Of a stretch of 52,598 bases of DNA, positions 28,391 through 37,424 are shown piece after piece. Both the position numbers and the translations under genes were made by a program. Source of the stretch: Sphingobium trunci (lineage in GTDB: Bacteria > Pseudomonadota > Alphaproteobacteria > Sphingomonadales > Sphingomonadaceae); contig NZ_JAKUJY010000027.1 in the NCBI RefSeq assembly GCF_022664535.1, forward strand, positions 1 through 52,598, in the 5' to 3' direction. Within the stretch, counting starts at the first letter, position 1, and each line of letters starts with the position of its first letter. The notes below the pieces were generated by a model. The model had not been told where the DNA came from. It was given only the letters and a program-made list of their open reading frames with translations, and did no database searches.

Positions 28391-29335
28391 ATGCATGTTC
28401 TTCTAACAGGTTCATCCGGCTGGCTAGGTCGTTTTCTGGCCCCGCGCCTTCGTGCCGCCGGTCATCGCGTGACCGGGTTGGACATCGCAGAGGGGCCGGA
28501 CACCGATCACATCGGCTCGATCGCTGATCCGGGTGTCGTGCGGACGGTTTTTGATCATGGTGTCGATGCCGTCATTCATGCAGCGGCACTCCACAAACCC
28601 GATATCGCCCGTTATCCCGAACGGGCTTTCATCGATGTCAATGTCACGGGTACGCTGAACCTGTTGGCAGCGGCCGCCGCCGCCGGCCATGATCGCTTCG
28701 TCTTCACATCCACGACCTCATTGATGATCAACCAGGCCATTCGCGATGAAGGCGGCGATGCAGCAGTCTGGCTGGACGAGAACTTCGGACCGCTTGCGCC
28801 GCGCAACATCTATGGGGTGACCAAGCTGGCGGCCGAAGGCCTGTGCCGCCTCTATGCCAGCGAACATGGCCTGCCTTGCGTGGTGCTGCGCACGGCACGA
28901 TTTTTCCCCGAAGATGACGATACGCACACCCATCCTTCGGGCGAAAATCTGAAGGCCAACGAATTTCTCAATCGGCGGCTGACGGCCCAAGATGCAGCAG
29001 CCGCCCATCTGGCCGCGCTCGACCGCGCGCCCGACATCGGGTTTGACACGTTCATCATCTCTGCCCCCACACCATTCGCGCGCGAGGATGTGCACAATCT
29101 GAAAAGCAATGCGATGGACGTCATCCTGGGAAAGTTCCCGGACGCCGCCGATCTCTACGCCGCGCGCGGATGGAGCCTGCCGACCAGCATCGGGCGTGTT
29201 TACGATGCCGGCCATGCCGAGCGGCAGCTTGGTTTTCGTTGCTCGACCAGCTTTTCCGATATCCTTGCGGCGTTGCGCGAAGGTTCTGAAATGCCATTCA
29301 CCCATGACCCCGGCTACATATCGCCCAAGGAATGA
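28391..29335 (+). CDS. NAD-dependent epimerase/dehydratase family protein
   Basis: A 314-residue extended SDR. The N-terminal nucleotide site is LLTGSSGWLGRFLAPRL, with Asp at the end of strand 2 (GLDIAE) favouring NAD(H). The catalytic residues appear in FTSTTSLM (Ser/Thr) and YGVTKLAAE (Tyr-Lys). The C-terminal substrate domain contains NRRLTAQDAAAAHLAAL. Family is certain; the substrate, probably a nucleotide sugar or small carbonyl compound, cannot be named. It starts at the first ATG of the frame without a strong ribosome site. It converges on the nitronate monooxygenase gene. Confidence 0.88.
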   Translation: MHVLLTGSSGWLGRFLAPRLRAAGHRVTGLDIAEGPDTDHIGSIADPGVVRTVFDHGVDAVIHAAALHKPDIARYPERAFIDVNVTGTLNLLAAAAAAGHDRFVFTSTTSLMINQAIRDEGGDAAVWLDENFGPLAPRNIYGVTKLAAEGLCRLYASEHGLPCVVLRTARFFPEDDDTHTHPSGENLKANEFLNRRLTAQDAAAAHLAALDRAPDIGFDTFIISAPTPFAREDVHNLKSNAMDVILGKFPDAADLYAARGWSLPTSIGRVYDAGHAERQLGFRCSTSFSDILAALREGSEMPFTHDPGYISPKE

Positions 29336-29471
29336 GGCAAGCACCTCAACCAATGGCTATTCGTGGAATGTGCGGTCCAGAGAAGCGACCATAGCAAAGC
29401 TGCCCTTCGGCGGGACGCATGACTGGGTGGCTCCTTCCAACGGCCATTCTGTCGGCGGTCTGTGGCCTCTC

Positions 29472-30524
29472 CTAGTCTCGGAAGCGCAACTCATCTGCCA
29501 GAAGCGCGACGAGCTCAGCGGCAGGCAAGGTGCGTGACAGCGGCGCGCCCTGTCCGGCCCATTGCGCTGCATATCCGGTCTCACCGGCTGCCTTCGCCGC
29601 TGCGATCAACGCCTTGCCAGCATCGTAGGTCATGGGATAGCCGGGATGAGGCAGGCCGACACTTTCGCCCCATCGGGTGAAGCGGTTCGGCAGGCCACGT
29701 GCCGGCCGCCCGGAAATGGCGGAGGTCATGACCGTGTTCAACGAGGCGGGACCGGCCAGCGCCTCGCGGTAGGCGGCATCGGCACTGCTTTCTGGACAGG
29801 CGACGAAAGCGGTGCCCAACTGGGCCGCAACGGCTCCAAGATCGAGCGCTGCCCGGATACCGTGTCCATCCATGATCCCGCCCGCGGCGATGACCGGCAG
29901 GCCGCTGCGGTGCGCCAGCAATCGGGTTAGTGTCAGGGTTCCAAGACGAGCATCGGGAGCATCGGGATCGAACATTCCGCGATGCCCACCCGCTTCCCAG
30001 CCCTGGGCGACGACCGCGTCGATTCCTGCCGCCTTTGCGGCCTGCGCCTCGCCAAGGCTGGTAGCAGTGGCCAGCAGCGCGCATCCAGCGTTCTTGAGCG
30101 CGGCGATCCGCCCGGCATCGGGTAAACCGAAATGGAAGCTGACAACAGCCGGCGCGGCTTCCACCAGCAGCGCCAGCATTTCATCATCCTCGAGGAAGCT
30201 CTTGTAGATCGGGCCAAGTGCCCTTGGAGGTTGCGCGCCATATTCGTGGAACAGCGGCGCCATCGCTGCGAGCCACGCGGCCTCGCGGGCGGCATCTTGC
30301 GCCGTTGGTTGATGGACGAAGACATTGACGTTGAACGGGCGGTCGCTGAGGGCGCGCACGCCGGCAATCATTTCCCGCGCGCCGGCTGCATCGGTGGCAG
30401 CAACGCTGATCGAGCCGAGCGCGCCGGCATTACTCACGGCGGCGGCCAGTTCGGGCGTGGAAACACCCGCCATCGGCGCCTGCACGATGGGTAGCGGTAT
30501 CCCGAGGCTTTCCAGCAGTGACAT
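29472..30524 (-). CDS. nitronate monooxygenase (2-nitropropane dioxygenase family)
   Basis: A 350-residue FMN-binding TIM-barrel enzyme. [22 protein letters not shown] is the N-terminal signature. [33 protein letters not shown] and the phosphate/FMN-binding [10 protein letters not shown] follow, with AAGGIMDG and [13 protein letters not shown] near the C-terminus. These are features of class I NMO, which oxidises propionate-3-nitronate or other nitronates to carbonyl compounds and nitrite. The catalytic His lies in GGHRG. Starts at ATG 30524 with GGAGGGATG overlapping the start. Cytoplasmic, monocistronic in this window. Confidence 0.92.
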   Translation of the reverse strand: MSLLESLGIPLPIVQAPMAGVSTPELAAAVSNAGALGSISVAATDAAGAREMIAGVRALSDRPFNVNVFVHQPTAQDAAREAAWLAAMAPLFHEYGAQPPRALGPIYKSFLEDDEMLALLVEAAPAVVSFHFGLPDAGRIAALKNAGCALLATATSLGEAQAAKAAGIDAVVAQGWEAGGHRGMFDPDAPDARLGTLTLTRLLAHRSGLPVIAAGGIMDGHGIRAALDLGAVAAQLGTAFVACPESSADAAYREALAGPASLNTVMTSAISGRPARGLPNRFTRWGESVGLPHPGYPMTYDAGKALIAAAKAAGETGYAAQWAGQGAPLSRTLPAAELVALLADELRFRD

Positions 30525-30600
30525 CCCTCCATCATAGCAGCGCGACCGAAAAATGCGATGGAAGGGACAAGCTGGCCAAATCGGGTCCAGGCGCCTTCAC

Positions 30601-30717
30601 ATGAACCAGTGGTTGGCGAAAATGGGCCTGATGCCGATCTGCCGGCCGCAGCGAACAAGCGATCCGCACCCGCGGCACCAGGTCTGTCCCAACCTGTTCG
30701 ACACGATCAGTGTCAAC
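30601..30717 (+). mobile_element. fragment of an IS3-family (IS407-like) transposase OrfB
   Basis: An open stretch reads NQWLAKMGLMPICRPQRTS, then DPHPRHQVCPNLFDTISVN. This corresponds to the R-R-L-M-x-x-M-G-L-x-P-I-Y-x-x-P-x-T-S ... H-x-x-Y-P-N-L-L-R-x-I-x-I-D block just before the DDE catalytic core in IS3-group OrfB proteins. Only about 39 codons survive, with no ends, no catalytic residues and no orfA. It lies in the 235-nt gap between the nitronate monooxygenase and molybdoenzyme genes. Confidence 0.6.
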
Positions 30718-30759
30718 GCGGCTTGCGGGGCAGCGCTGGCGACTCGGCGATCCGCCGCT

Positions 30760-33051
30760 CTATGGGCTGACGCTGCGCGGCAAGATCGGAGGCGGATCGA
30801 AAACCCTGATGCGCGGCAGTTCGCTCAAGAAGCGCCGCGCCTCGACGAGGCAGGTCTGGGCGACACAGCCTTGCGACAGGCCGGAGGCGCCGCGATCGAG
30901 CGTCAGGACATTGGGATTGCCGTGGCGTTCCACATCCGGGCCGGGATCGAACCAGGCGCCGGTCGCCAAACGGGTAACGCCCTGCATGATCGCATCGCTG
31001 AGGATCGCGCCCGCCAGGCAGCGGCCACGATCGTTGAACAGCTCGACCAGATCGCCATCGGCAATCCCGCGCGCAGCAGCGTCGGCGGGGTTGAGATAGA
31101 CCGGCTCGCGCCCCGCCACCTTGCCCGCGCGACTGTAGGGGCTGGCATCCAGTTGGCTATGCAATCGCCGCTGGGGCTGGTCGGAGAGGAGATGCAGCGG
31201 ATAGGCCGCAGCCTTGGCGTGGCCCAGCCATTCATAAGGCTCCAGCCAGACCGGATGGCCGGGGCAATCGGGCAGGGCAAAACCGGCGATCCGCTCTGAG
31301 AATATCTCGATCTTGCCCGATGGCGTGGGCAGGGGGTGCGCGATCGGATCGCGACGGAAGTCGGCGTGCATGACATGGGGAGCGTCATGGACCGACAGGT
31401 CGATCAGGCCATCTTCCCAGAAATGGTCGAAGTCGGGCAGGTTGATGCCGGTCGCGGCGATCTTCCGGGCACTTTCGTCGTAGATGCGACGGAGCCAGCC
31501 GCGCGTGTCCAGCCCCTCGGTAAAGGCCTGCTCCACGCCGAGGCGCCGGCCGAGCGCGGCGAAGATGGCGTGGTCGTCCCGCGCCTGCCCCTGGGGCGGC
31601 ACGGCCTGGCGCATGGCGACGAACAGCCCTTCACGGGTCGCGAATCCGATATCGTCGCGCTCCAGAGATAGGGTCGCGGGCAGGACGATGTCGGCCTGCC
31701 GCGCTATCGGCGTCCAATATTGTTCCTGTACGATGATCGTGTCGGGCCGCGCCCAGGCCCGGCGTAGGCGATGGAGATCCTGATGGTGGTGAAAGGGATT
31801 GCCACCCGCCCAATGGACGAGGCGAATGTCGGGATATGCATGGACCCCGCCATTATAGGTGAAGCGCTCGCCCGGATGCAGCAGCATGTCCGCGATGCGC
31901 GCGCACGGGATGAAGGCGGCGACGCCGTTGCGCCCCTGCGGGAAAACCGGGCCGGGCAGGCGCGGATGCGCGCTGCCCATGACGTTCATCGCGCCATAGC
32001 CAAGGCCGTAGCCGCCGCCGGGCAGGCCGATCTGCCCGACCATCGCGGCCAAGGTCACCAGCGCCCAGAAAGGCTGTTCGCCATGGGCAGCGCGCTGCAA
32101 CGCCCAGGCGCAGTTCAGCATCGTGCGGTGGCGCAACAGATCGTGACCGAGGGCGGCGATGCGGGCGGCGGGAACGCCGGTGATCGCGGCGGCCCATTCG
32201 GGCGTCTTGGCGATGCCGTCCGCCTTCCCGAGCAGATAGGCCTGGAAAATCTCGAAGCCGACCGTGTGGCCATCCAGGAACGTCCGGTCGAACAGCGGAT
32301 CGTGCAGCACCGTCCAGGCGAGCGCCAGCATCATGGCCGTGTCGGTATTGGGGCGGATGGCGATCCATTCATGCGCGTCATCGTCGCCCAGATTGTCGCC
32401 GACAGGGCCGATATTGATGATCCGGGCGCCGGCTTCCCGCAACCGCCGCAATCCGCCGCGCACGCGATGGCGGCCCGCGCCGCTGGACGATACGCGCGTA
32501 TTCTTGAGCGGAACGCCGCCGAAGCTGACGAACAGGGTGCAATGCGCCTCCAGCACGTCCCAGCTCGTGTGGGACGCATTGCTCTCGTCCATGTTGGTCG
32601 CGATGTGCGGCATCAGCACGCGCCCCGCGCCCAGACTGTAGCTGTCGACACTCCGCACATAGCCGCCCAGCATGTTGTAGAAGCGGTGGAGCTGGCTCTG
32701 CGCATGATGGAAGCGGCCGGCACTGGACCAGCCATAGGAGCCGCCGAAGATCGCCTCATTGCCATGGTCGCGGCGAACGCGCGCTATTTCGGCGGCGGTG
32801 ATGTCCAGCGCCTCGTCCCAGGGGAGCTCGACGAACGGCTCTTCGGCCCGTCCTTCCCGCTTTCGCCCCTCCAGCCAGCCCTTCCGGATCGCCGGGCGGG
32901 CAATGCGCAGCCGGGTCACGCCGCCGTCGAGCTGGTCGAGACCGATCGGATTGGGATCGGGGTCGGAGCGCAGGGGCGACAGGCGTGGAGCACCGGCCGG
33001 GTCGGCCTCCACCTCATAGACGCCCCAATGTGTCGCCGAATAGCGGCTCAT
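30760..33051 (-). CDS. molybdopterin oxidoreductase, biotin-sulfoxide/S-oxide reductase (BisC/TorA) type
   Basis: A 763-residue DMSO-reductase-family enzyme, closely matching E. coli BisC in length and in many blocks: THWG near the N-terminus, FGGSYGWSSAGRFHHA, GKADGIAKTPEWAA, QPFWALVTLAAMVGQIG, WAGGNPFHHHQDLHRL, PTPSGKIEIFSERIAGF, and LHSQLDASPYSRAGKV. No N-terminal 4Fe-4S cysteine motif and no Tat signal are present, as in cytoplasmic BisC. Ser139 in SYSLGAG is the likely molybdenum ligand. It should reduce S-oxides (biotin or methionine sulfoxide, or a related compound) using bis-MGD cofactor. The start overlaps the stop of the upstream binding-protein gene by 4 nt, so the two are translated together. 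Confidence 0.9.
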   Translation of the reverse strand: MSRYSATHWGVYEVEADPAGAPRLSPLRSDPDPNPIGLDQLDGGVTRLRIARPAIRKGWLEGRKREGRAEEPFVELPWDEALDITAAEIARVRRDHGNEAIFGGSYGWSSAGRFHHAQSQLHRFYNMLGGYVRSVDSYSLGAGRVLMPHIATNMDESNASHTSWDVLEAHCTLFVSFGGVPLKNTRVSSSGAGRHRVRGGLRRLREAGARIINIGPVGDNLGDDDAHEWIAIRPNTDTAMMLALAWTVLHDPLFDRTFLDGHTVGFEIFQAYLLGKADGIAKTPEWAAAITGVPAARIAALGHDLLRHRTMLNCAWALQRAAHGEQPFWALVTLAAMVGQIGLPGGGYGLGYGAMNVMGSAHPRLPGPVFPQGRNGVAAFIPCARIADMLLHPGERFTYNGGVHAYPDIRLVHWAGGNPFHHHQDLHRLRRAWARPDTIIVQEQYWTPIARQADIVLPATLSLERDDIGFATREGLFVAMRQAVPPQGQARDDHAIFAALGRRLGVEQAFTEGLDTRGWLRRIYDESARKIAATGINLPDFDHFWEDGLIDLSVHDAPHVMHADFRRDPIAHPLPTPSGKIEIFSERIAGFALPDCPGHPVWLEPYEWLGHAKAAAYPLHLLSDQPQRRLHSQLDASPYSRAGKVAGREPVYLNPADAAARGIADGDLVELFNDRGRCLAGAILSDAIMQGVTRLATGAWFDPGPDVERHGNPNVLTLDRGASGLSQGCVAQTCLVEARRFLSELPRIRVFDPPPILPRSVSP

Positions 33052-33986
33052 GAGAAGCTGGTATCGAACAGGGGCCGCACGTCCAGCTTGCGATCGATCA
33101 CCCCGGCGCGGAAATAGCGGTCGGCGGTCTCCTGCTGCTGGGCAATCAGCACGTCATCGACCTTGGCCGGCGAACGGTCCGCCCGGCGCTGCATGATGCG
33201 CAATATGTCGAGCGCCAGGCCCGTATCCTTGTGCATCAGTTCGACATAGGCATCGGGATTATGCGCCGACCATTCCCAGCCGGCATAAAGCCGGTCATGA
33301 TAGTCCTGAAGCAAGGCCCGCTTGTCGGCGATCGCGCCTTCGCGTCCGAACATCAGGCTGTAGCCGGGCACCAGATGCTGTTTGCCGGGCAGGATGCGCG
33401 CGCCCTCCTGCTCGGCCATGGCGGCGTTGGGATCCCAGATCGCCCAGGCATCCACCGCACCGCTCTGCAAGGCGGCGCGTCCGTCCGAAGGCGAGAGGAA
33501 GGCGAAGCTGACCGCATCATAGGGCTGATGATAGGCCTCCAGCACGGCCAGGACATGATTGTGGCTGATCGATCCGCGCGGAGTGGCGACCTTGTGCCCG
33601 GCAAGGTCGGCAAGCGAGCGAACAGGGGAATCCCGCCGCACCAGCACCACGGGCCCCATGCCGCGCGTCGCCTGGGCGCCGATCGCCTTGATCCTCGCAT
33701 CGGTGCCGGCGGCGAAGATAAAGGCGGAATCGCCGCCAATGCCGCTGTCGATAGCCCCGGCATTCAGCGCCTCCAACAAGGGCGCCGCGTTGGGAAATTG
33801 CGACCAGATGATCTCATAGGGCACATCGTCCAGCCGCTTCGCGCCCTGCAACACGACGCGCGAGCCGCCGCGTTGGTCGCCAACGAACAATTTGCCTGCG
33901 CCGCCCGCGCCGTTGCCGGCACAAGCGGTCAGGATCGAGCCGGCCAGAAGGCCAAGAGCGTTACGGCGCGATAGAATTAAGGACAT
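33048..33986 (-). CDS. SsuA/TauA-like ABC substrate-binding protein with Tat-type signal
   Basis: A 312-residue periplasmic binding protein of the sulfonate/nitrate/taurine class. The N-terminus carries a twin-arginine motif (SRRNALG) and a lipobox-like LTAC, so it may be a Tat-exported lipoprotein. The mature part shows PNAAPLLEALNAGAIDSGIGGDS, VLVRRDSPVRSLADLAGHKV and WDPNAAMAEQEGARIL, which are SsuA-type hallmarks. ATG at 33986 with GAGG upstream was preferred over a TTG 18 nt earlier. No ABC permease or ATPase gene is nearby, so it either works with a transporter elsewhere or has a sensing role. The 3' end overlaps the BisC-like gene (ATGA). A sulfur-compound ligand is inferred. Confidence 0.88.
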   Translation of the reverse strand: MSLILSRRNALGLLAGSILTACAGNGAGGAGKLFVGDQRGGSRVVLQGAKRLDDVPYEIIWSQFPNAAPLLEALNAGAIDSGIGGDSAFIFAAGTDARIKAIGAQATRGMGPVVLVRRDSPVRSLADLAGHKVATPRGSISHNHVLAVLEAYHQPYDAVSFAFLSPSDGRAALQSGAVDAWAIWDPNAAMAEQEGARILPGKQHLVPGYSLMFGREGAIADKRALLQDYHDRLYAGWEWSAHNPDAYVELMHKDTGLALDILRIMQRRADRSPAKVDDVLIAQQQETADRYFRAGVIDRKLDVRPLFDTSFS

Positions 33987-34321
33987 GTCCTCGGTGGCCT
34001 CCAAAGAGGCATATGCCTAACAGTCAACCCGCTTCCTGAGGCATGAAGATCGCAAATATGTAGGATTGTCCCGCTCAAGCTCATGGCTTCCAACCCGCAA
34101 CGCAGAAGCGTCGGGTCGGGAACGGGGCAACAGCCGTTGGCACGAAGCGCGCCTTTTGACCTGGCGATGTCACGCCGGATCGCAGCGTGACCTGCGCTCT
34201 CCGACACATGGCCGTGCGCATGGATAAGCAATTCTCAACTATCGATCGCTCCGGCGGTCGCTAAAAGGACATATGGCAGCATTATAGCGAAAGGATGCCT
34301 GCGCTGGCGAAGAGAGAAGAC
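33987..34321. other. divergent intergenic region between the SsuA-like gene and the mtn operon
   Basis: 335 nt without a gene. It holds a perfect 12-bp palindrome AGGCATATGCCT at 34007-34018, close to the SsuA-like start, and an inverted repeat GTCACGC-N9-GCGTGAC at 34169-34191, which could be an operator or a hairpin for the mtn operon. No SAM riboswitch structure that I recognise is present. Confidence 0.45.
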
Positions 34322-34948
34322 ATGGCCGACGCCGTCACGGCAGCACTGACGTTGACCGTGATCGGCGAGCGGCTCGACGGGCTGGGCTATGCACCGGCTA
34401 CAGGCGGCAATTATTCGATCCTGCTTGAGGACGGCAGCATAGCCATAACGGCTTCCGGTTCTCACAAGGGACGGTTGAAGCCGGACGACATCATGCGCGT
34501 GTCTGCGGCGGGGGATCCTCTCGATGAAAGGAAACCGTCAGCGGAAACGCTGCTGCATTGCCTGGTCTATGAGATCGATCCCGGCGCCAGAACGGTGCTC
34601 CATACGCATAGCATCAGCGGCACGGTACTGAGCCGCGCGCTGGTCGGCCGGCACACCATCGTGCTGGAAGGCTTCGAGTTGCTGAAAATCTTTCCCGGCA
34701 TCGACACGCATGATACGCGCATCGGCATCCCTTTGGTCGACAACAGCCAGAACATGCGATTTCTTGCCGATCGACTCAGATCATTGCTGACCGCACAGCT
34801 CCCGCGGATTCCCGCCTTCTATATCCGTGGGCATGGACTTTATGCCTGGGGTCCGACGCCCGAGGCGGCGGAACATCTGGTCGAGGCGTGCGAGTTCCTG
34901 TTAAGCTGTGCATGGGAAGAATATAAGCTGTCGGGATCAAGGGCATGA
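34322..34948 (+). CDS. mtnB: methylthioribulose-1-phosphate dehydratase
   Basis: A 208-residue class II aldolase-fold enzyme that dehydrates 5-methylthioribulose-1-phosphate to the diketo compound in methionine salvage. Visible features: PATGGNYSILL (phosphate loop), ITASGSHKGRL, zinc ligands His94 and His96 (LHTHSISG) and His171 (RGHGLYAWG), and the catalytic Glu119 region LEGFELLKIFPG, a string typical of MtnB. I chose the ATG at 34322; an in-frame ATG at 34295 has its AAAGG too close. First gene of a five-gene operon; it overlaps mtnD by 4 nt. Confidence 0.93.
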   Translation: MADAVTAALTLTVIGERLDGLGYAPATGGNYSILLEDGSIAITASGSHKGRLKPDDIMRVSAAGDPLDERKPSAETLLHCLVYEIDPGARTVLHTHSISGTVLSRALVGRHTIVLEGFELLKIFPGIDTHDTRIGIPLVDNSQNMRFLADRLRSLLTAQLPRIPAFYIRGHGLYAWGPTPEAAEHLVEACEFLLSCAWEEYKLSGSRA

Positions 34949-35496
34949 CGATGCTTTCGCGATATGCCGATACTGCTCCTCACCGTCACCTGGGCGATAC
35001 CAGCGATCTGGAGGCGATCCAGGGAATGCTCGCGGCCGCCGGCGTCCGCCTGGAACGCTGGGCGGCCGAAGCGCCGCTGGATCACGACGCTACCGATGCG
35101 GACGTGCTCGCCGCTTACGCCTCCGCCATCGCCCGGCTGCAGGCCATTGGCGGCTATCGTTCCAGCGACGTCATTCGCCTGACCCCCGATCACCCCGACC
35201 GCGCCACCTTGCGGACCAAGTTCCTCGCAGAGCATGTGCATGACGATGATGAAGTGCGCTTCTTCGTCGAGGGGGCCGGATTATTCTATATCCGTCACGA
35301 CGGCGTGGTTCATGCGCTCGAATGCACGGCGGGCGATCTCATCCTTCTGCCCGCCGGCACGGTGCACTGGTTTGACACGGGCGAGCGCCCTTGCTTCACT
35401 GCGATCCGCCTGTTCACGACCCCCGACGGATGGGTCGCGCGTTTCACCGGTGATCCGATCGCGCAGGCTATTCCACTTTACGAGCAGGCACCGTGA
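34945..35496 (+). CDS. mtnD: acireductone dioxygenase
   Basis: A 183-residue cupin that oxidises acireductone to 2-keto-4-methylthiobutyrate and formate (Fe form), or to methylthiopropionate and CO (Ni form). The metal ligands are complete: His97, His99 and Glu103 in EHVHDDDEVRFF, and His141 in PAGTVHWFD. The start overlaps mtnB by ATGA and the stop overlaps mtnC by GTGA, so translation is coupled throughout. The metal used in vivo cannot be told from the sequence. Confidence 0.95.
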   Translation: MTMLSRYADTAPHRHLGDTSDLEAIQGMLAAAGVRLERWAAEAPLDHDATDADVLAAYASAIARLQAIGGYRSSDVIRLTPDHPDRATLRTKFLAEHVHDDDEVRFFVEGAGLFYIRHDGVVHALECTAGDLILLPAGTVHWFDTGERPCFTAIRLFTTPDGWVARFTGDPIAQAIPLYEQAP

Positions 35497-36179
35497 CGCC
35501 GCGCGCCATCGTCACCGACATCGAAGGGACGACCTCCAGCATCTCTTTCGTGCACGACATCCTGTTCCCTTATTCGCGTAGCCGGCTGGCCGATCATGTG
35601 CGCGCGCATGCGGACAGGCTCACCGCGTTGCTCGATGCGGTCCGGATCGAGGCTGGCGAGCGGGAAATGAGCGTCGACGCCTGCATCGCGCAACTTGTCG
35701 CCTGGCACGACGCGGATCGCAAGATCGGGCCGCTCAAGACGTTGCAGGGCATCATCTGGGCCGAAGGTTTTGCCGCCGGAGAATTGCAGGGCCATGCCTA
35801 TGCCGATGCGGTGGCGGGCCTGCGGCGGTGGCATGCGCGCGGCATTCCGCTCTATGTCTATTCCTCCGGTTCGGTCGCGGCGCAAAAGCTGCTGTTCGGG
35901 CATAGCAGCTGGGGCGATCTGACTCCGCTCTTTTCCGGCTATTTCGACACGGCGATCGGCGGCAAGAAGGAGATGGCGTCCTATCTTGCCATCGCGGATG
36001 CGCTCGCTCTGGCTCCATCCGATCTGCTCTTTCTTTCCGATGTCGAGGCAGAGCTTGCCGCCGCACGGGAAGCGGGCCTGTCGACGATTCTGCTGGTCCG
36101 CGACGGCCCGCTGCCGGACGGCCCGTTCCCCGCAGCCGCTAGCTTCGACGCCATACTCCCGGAGGTTTTGTCCGCATGA
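35493..36179 (+). CDS. mtnC: 2,3-diketo-5-methylthiopentyl-1-phosphate enolase-phosphatase
   Basis: A 228-residue HAD-superfamily enzyme performing enolisation and dephosphorylation to give acireductone. Motif I is IVTDIEGTTSSISFV (nucleophile Asp in D-I-E-G-T-T, the MtnC-specific variant). Motif II is YVYSSGSVAAQK. Motif III is KKEMASY, and motif IV is FLSDVEAELAAAREAG. It starts at GTG 35493, inside the mtnD stop (GTGA), and overlaps mtnK by ATGA. Length and motifs are fully typical. Confidence 0.95.
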   Translation: MTPRAIVTDIEGTTSSISFVHDILFPYSRSRLADHVRAHADRLTALLDAVRIEAGEREMSVDACIAQLVAWHDADRKIGPLKTLQGIIWAEGFAAGELQGHAYADAVAGLRRWHARGIPLYVYSSGSVAAQKLLFGHSSWGDLTPLFSGYFDTAIGGKKEMASYLAIADALALAPSDLLFLSDVEAELAAAREAGLSTILLVRDGPLPDGPFPAAASFDAILPEVLSA

Positions 36180-37417
36180 GTTATTTCGCATTGTCCGAGG
36201 CGACGGCCGCGGCCCATCTGGCCACGGTGCCCGTCATACACAGGATTTTGGGCGGAACGTCGGCGGACTGGACTGTGCGCGAGGTCGGAGACGGCAACCT
36301 CAACCTCGTATTTCTGGTGACGGGTCCGGATGGTGGGGTCGCCGCCAAACAGGCGCTGCCCTATGTCCGCATGATCGGCGAAAGCTGGCCTTTGCCGCTG
36401 TCCCGCGCCTATTATGAGCGTCTTGCCCTGGCGGACCAGGGCCGTCTGGCCTCTGCACGCGTTCCGGCGCTGCTGCACCATGACGACGACATGGCGCTCA
36501 CGGTGATGGCGTTGCTGACGCCGCATCGCGCCTTGCGCGGTGCCCTGATCGAAGGGCTGCGTTATCCTCTTCTGGCGGACCATCTGGCGGAGTTTCTTGC
36601 CAATACGCTGTTCTACACATCCGATCTGGCCGTGCCGGCCGCGCAGAAGAAGAAACGGATCGCGGCATATCTCGGCAACACCGCCATGTGCCGGATCACC
36701 GAGGATCTCATCTTCGACGAACCCTATTTCGATGCGCCGATGAATTGGCATACGGCAGGGCTGGAAGATGTGGTCGCAGCCTTCAAGGCCGACACGCCGC
36801 TGCGCCTGGCGGTGCAGGATTTGAAGGCCCGCTTCCTCGCCGCGCCGGAAGCCCTGCTGCATGGAGACCTGCATACCGGATCGATCATGGTCACCGATCA
36901 GGACACCAAGGTCATCGATCCCGAATTCGCCTTCTACGGTCCGATCGGTTTTGATGTCGGCATGATCCTCGCCAATTTCTGGCTGGCGGCTTTTGCCGAA
37001 CCGGGGCAGCGGCCCGGCGTCCCATCCGATGGCTGGCTGCTCCTCCAGGCAGCGCGATTATGGAATGGCTTTGCGGACCGCTTCGGGTCGCATTGGCGTA
37101 ATCTTGATCCGCTGGCCGAAGGGGGTGCCTTGCACGCCATCGGCCGCCATGCCCCGGCCCTTCGAGAAACCGCCATCGCGGCGCGCATCGACATGATCTG
37201 GCGCGACGCGCTGGGCTTTGCCGGTTGCGAGATTATTCGACGGATCCTGGGCCTTGCCCACGTCGCCGATCTGGAAAGCATTGCGGATGTCGAACAGCGG
37301 GAGGCTTGCGAACGGCGCGCCTTGTCGTTCGCGCGCGCGCTTTTGCTGATGCCCGATCATTTCCCGGAAATCGCTGCCGTACATCGGGCCATTGCGCCCG
37401 CGCTCCTTCCAGCATGA
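36176..37417 (+). CDS. mtnK: 5-methylthioribose kinase
   Basis: A 413-residue kinase of the APH/choline-kinase fold. The ATP-binding N-lobe has EVGDGNLNLVFLV and AAKQALPYVR. The catalytic loop is HGDLHTGSIMVTD, the MtnK-specific form of H-G-D-x-H, and the metal-binding motif is VIDPEFAFYGPIGFD. It phosphorylates methylthioribose, so this organism uses the two-step nucleosidase-plus-kinase route rather than a phosphorylase; no mtnN or mtnP lies in the window. It overlaps mtnC by 4 nt. Confidence 0.95.
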   Translation: MSYFALSEATAAAHLATVPVIHRILGGTSADWTVREVGDGNLNLVFLVTGPDGGVAAKQALPYVRMIGESWPLPLSRAYYERLALADQGRLASARVPALLHHDDDMALTVMALLTPHRALRGALIEGLRYPLLADHLAEFLANTLFYTSDLAVPAAQKKKRIAAYLGNTAMCRITEDLIFDEPYFDAPMNWHTAGLEDVVAAFKADTPLRLAVQDLKARFLAAPEALLHGDLHTGSIMVTDQDTKVIDPEFAFYGPIGFDVGMILANFWLAAFAEPGQRPGVPSDGWLLLQAARLWNGFADRFGSHWRNLDPLAEGGALHAIGRHAPALRETAIAARIDMIWRDALGFAGCEIIRRILGLAHVADLESIADVEQREACERRALSFARALLLMPDHFPEIAAVHRAIAPALLPA

Positions 37418-37424
37418 GGGCGAT

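Noticed and set aside
31771..33117. A 448-codon plus-strand frame opposite the BisC-like gene
   Set aside because: Antisense shadow of a molybdoenzyme that matches BisC throughout.
33987..34321. SAM-type riboswitch before the mtn operon
   Set aside because: No SAM-I or SAM-II core that I could recognise; only simple inverted repeats.
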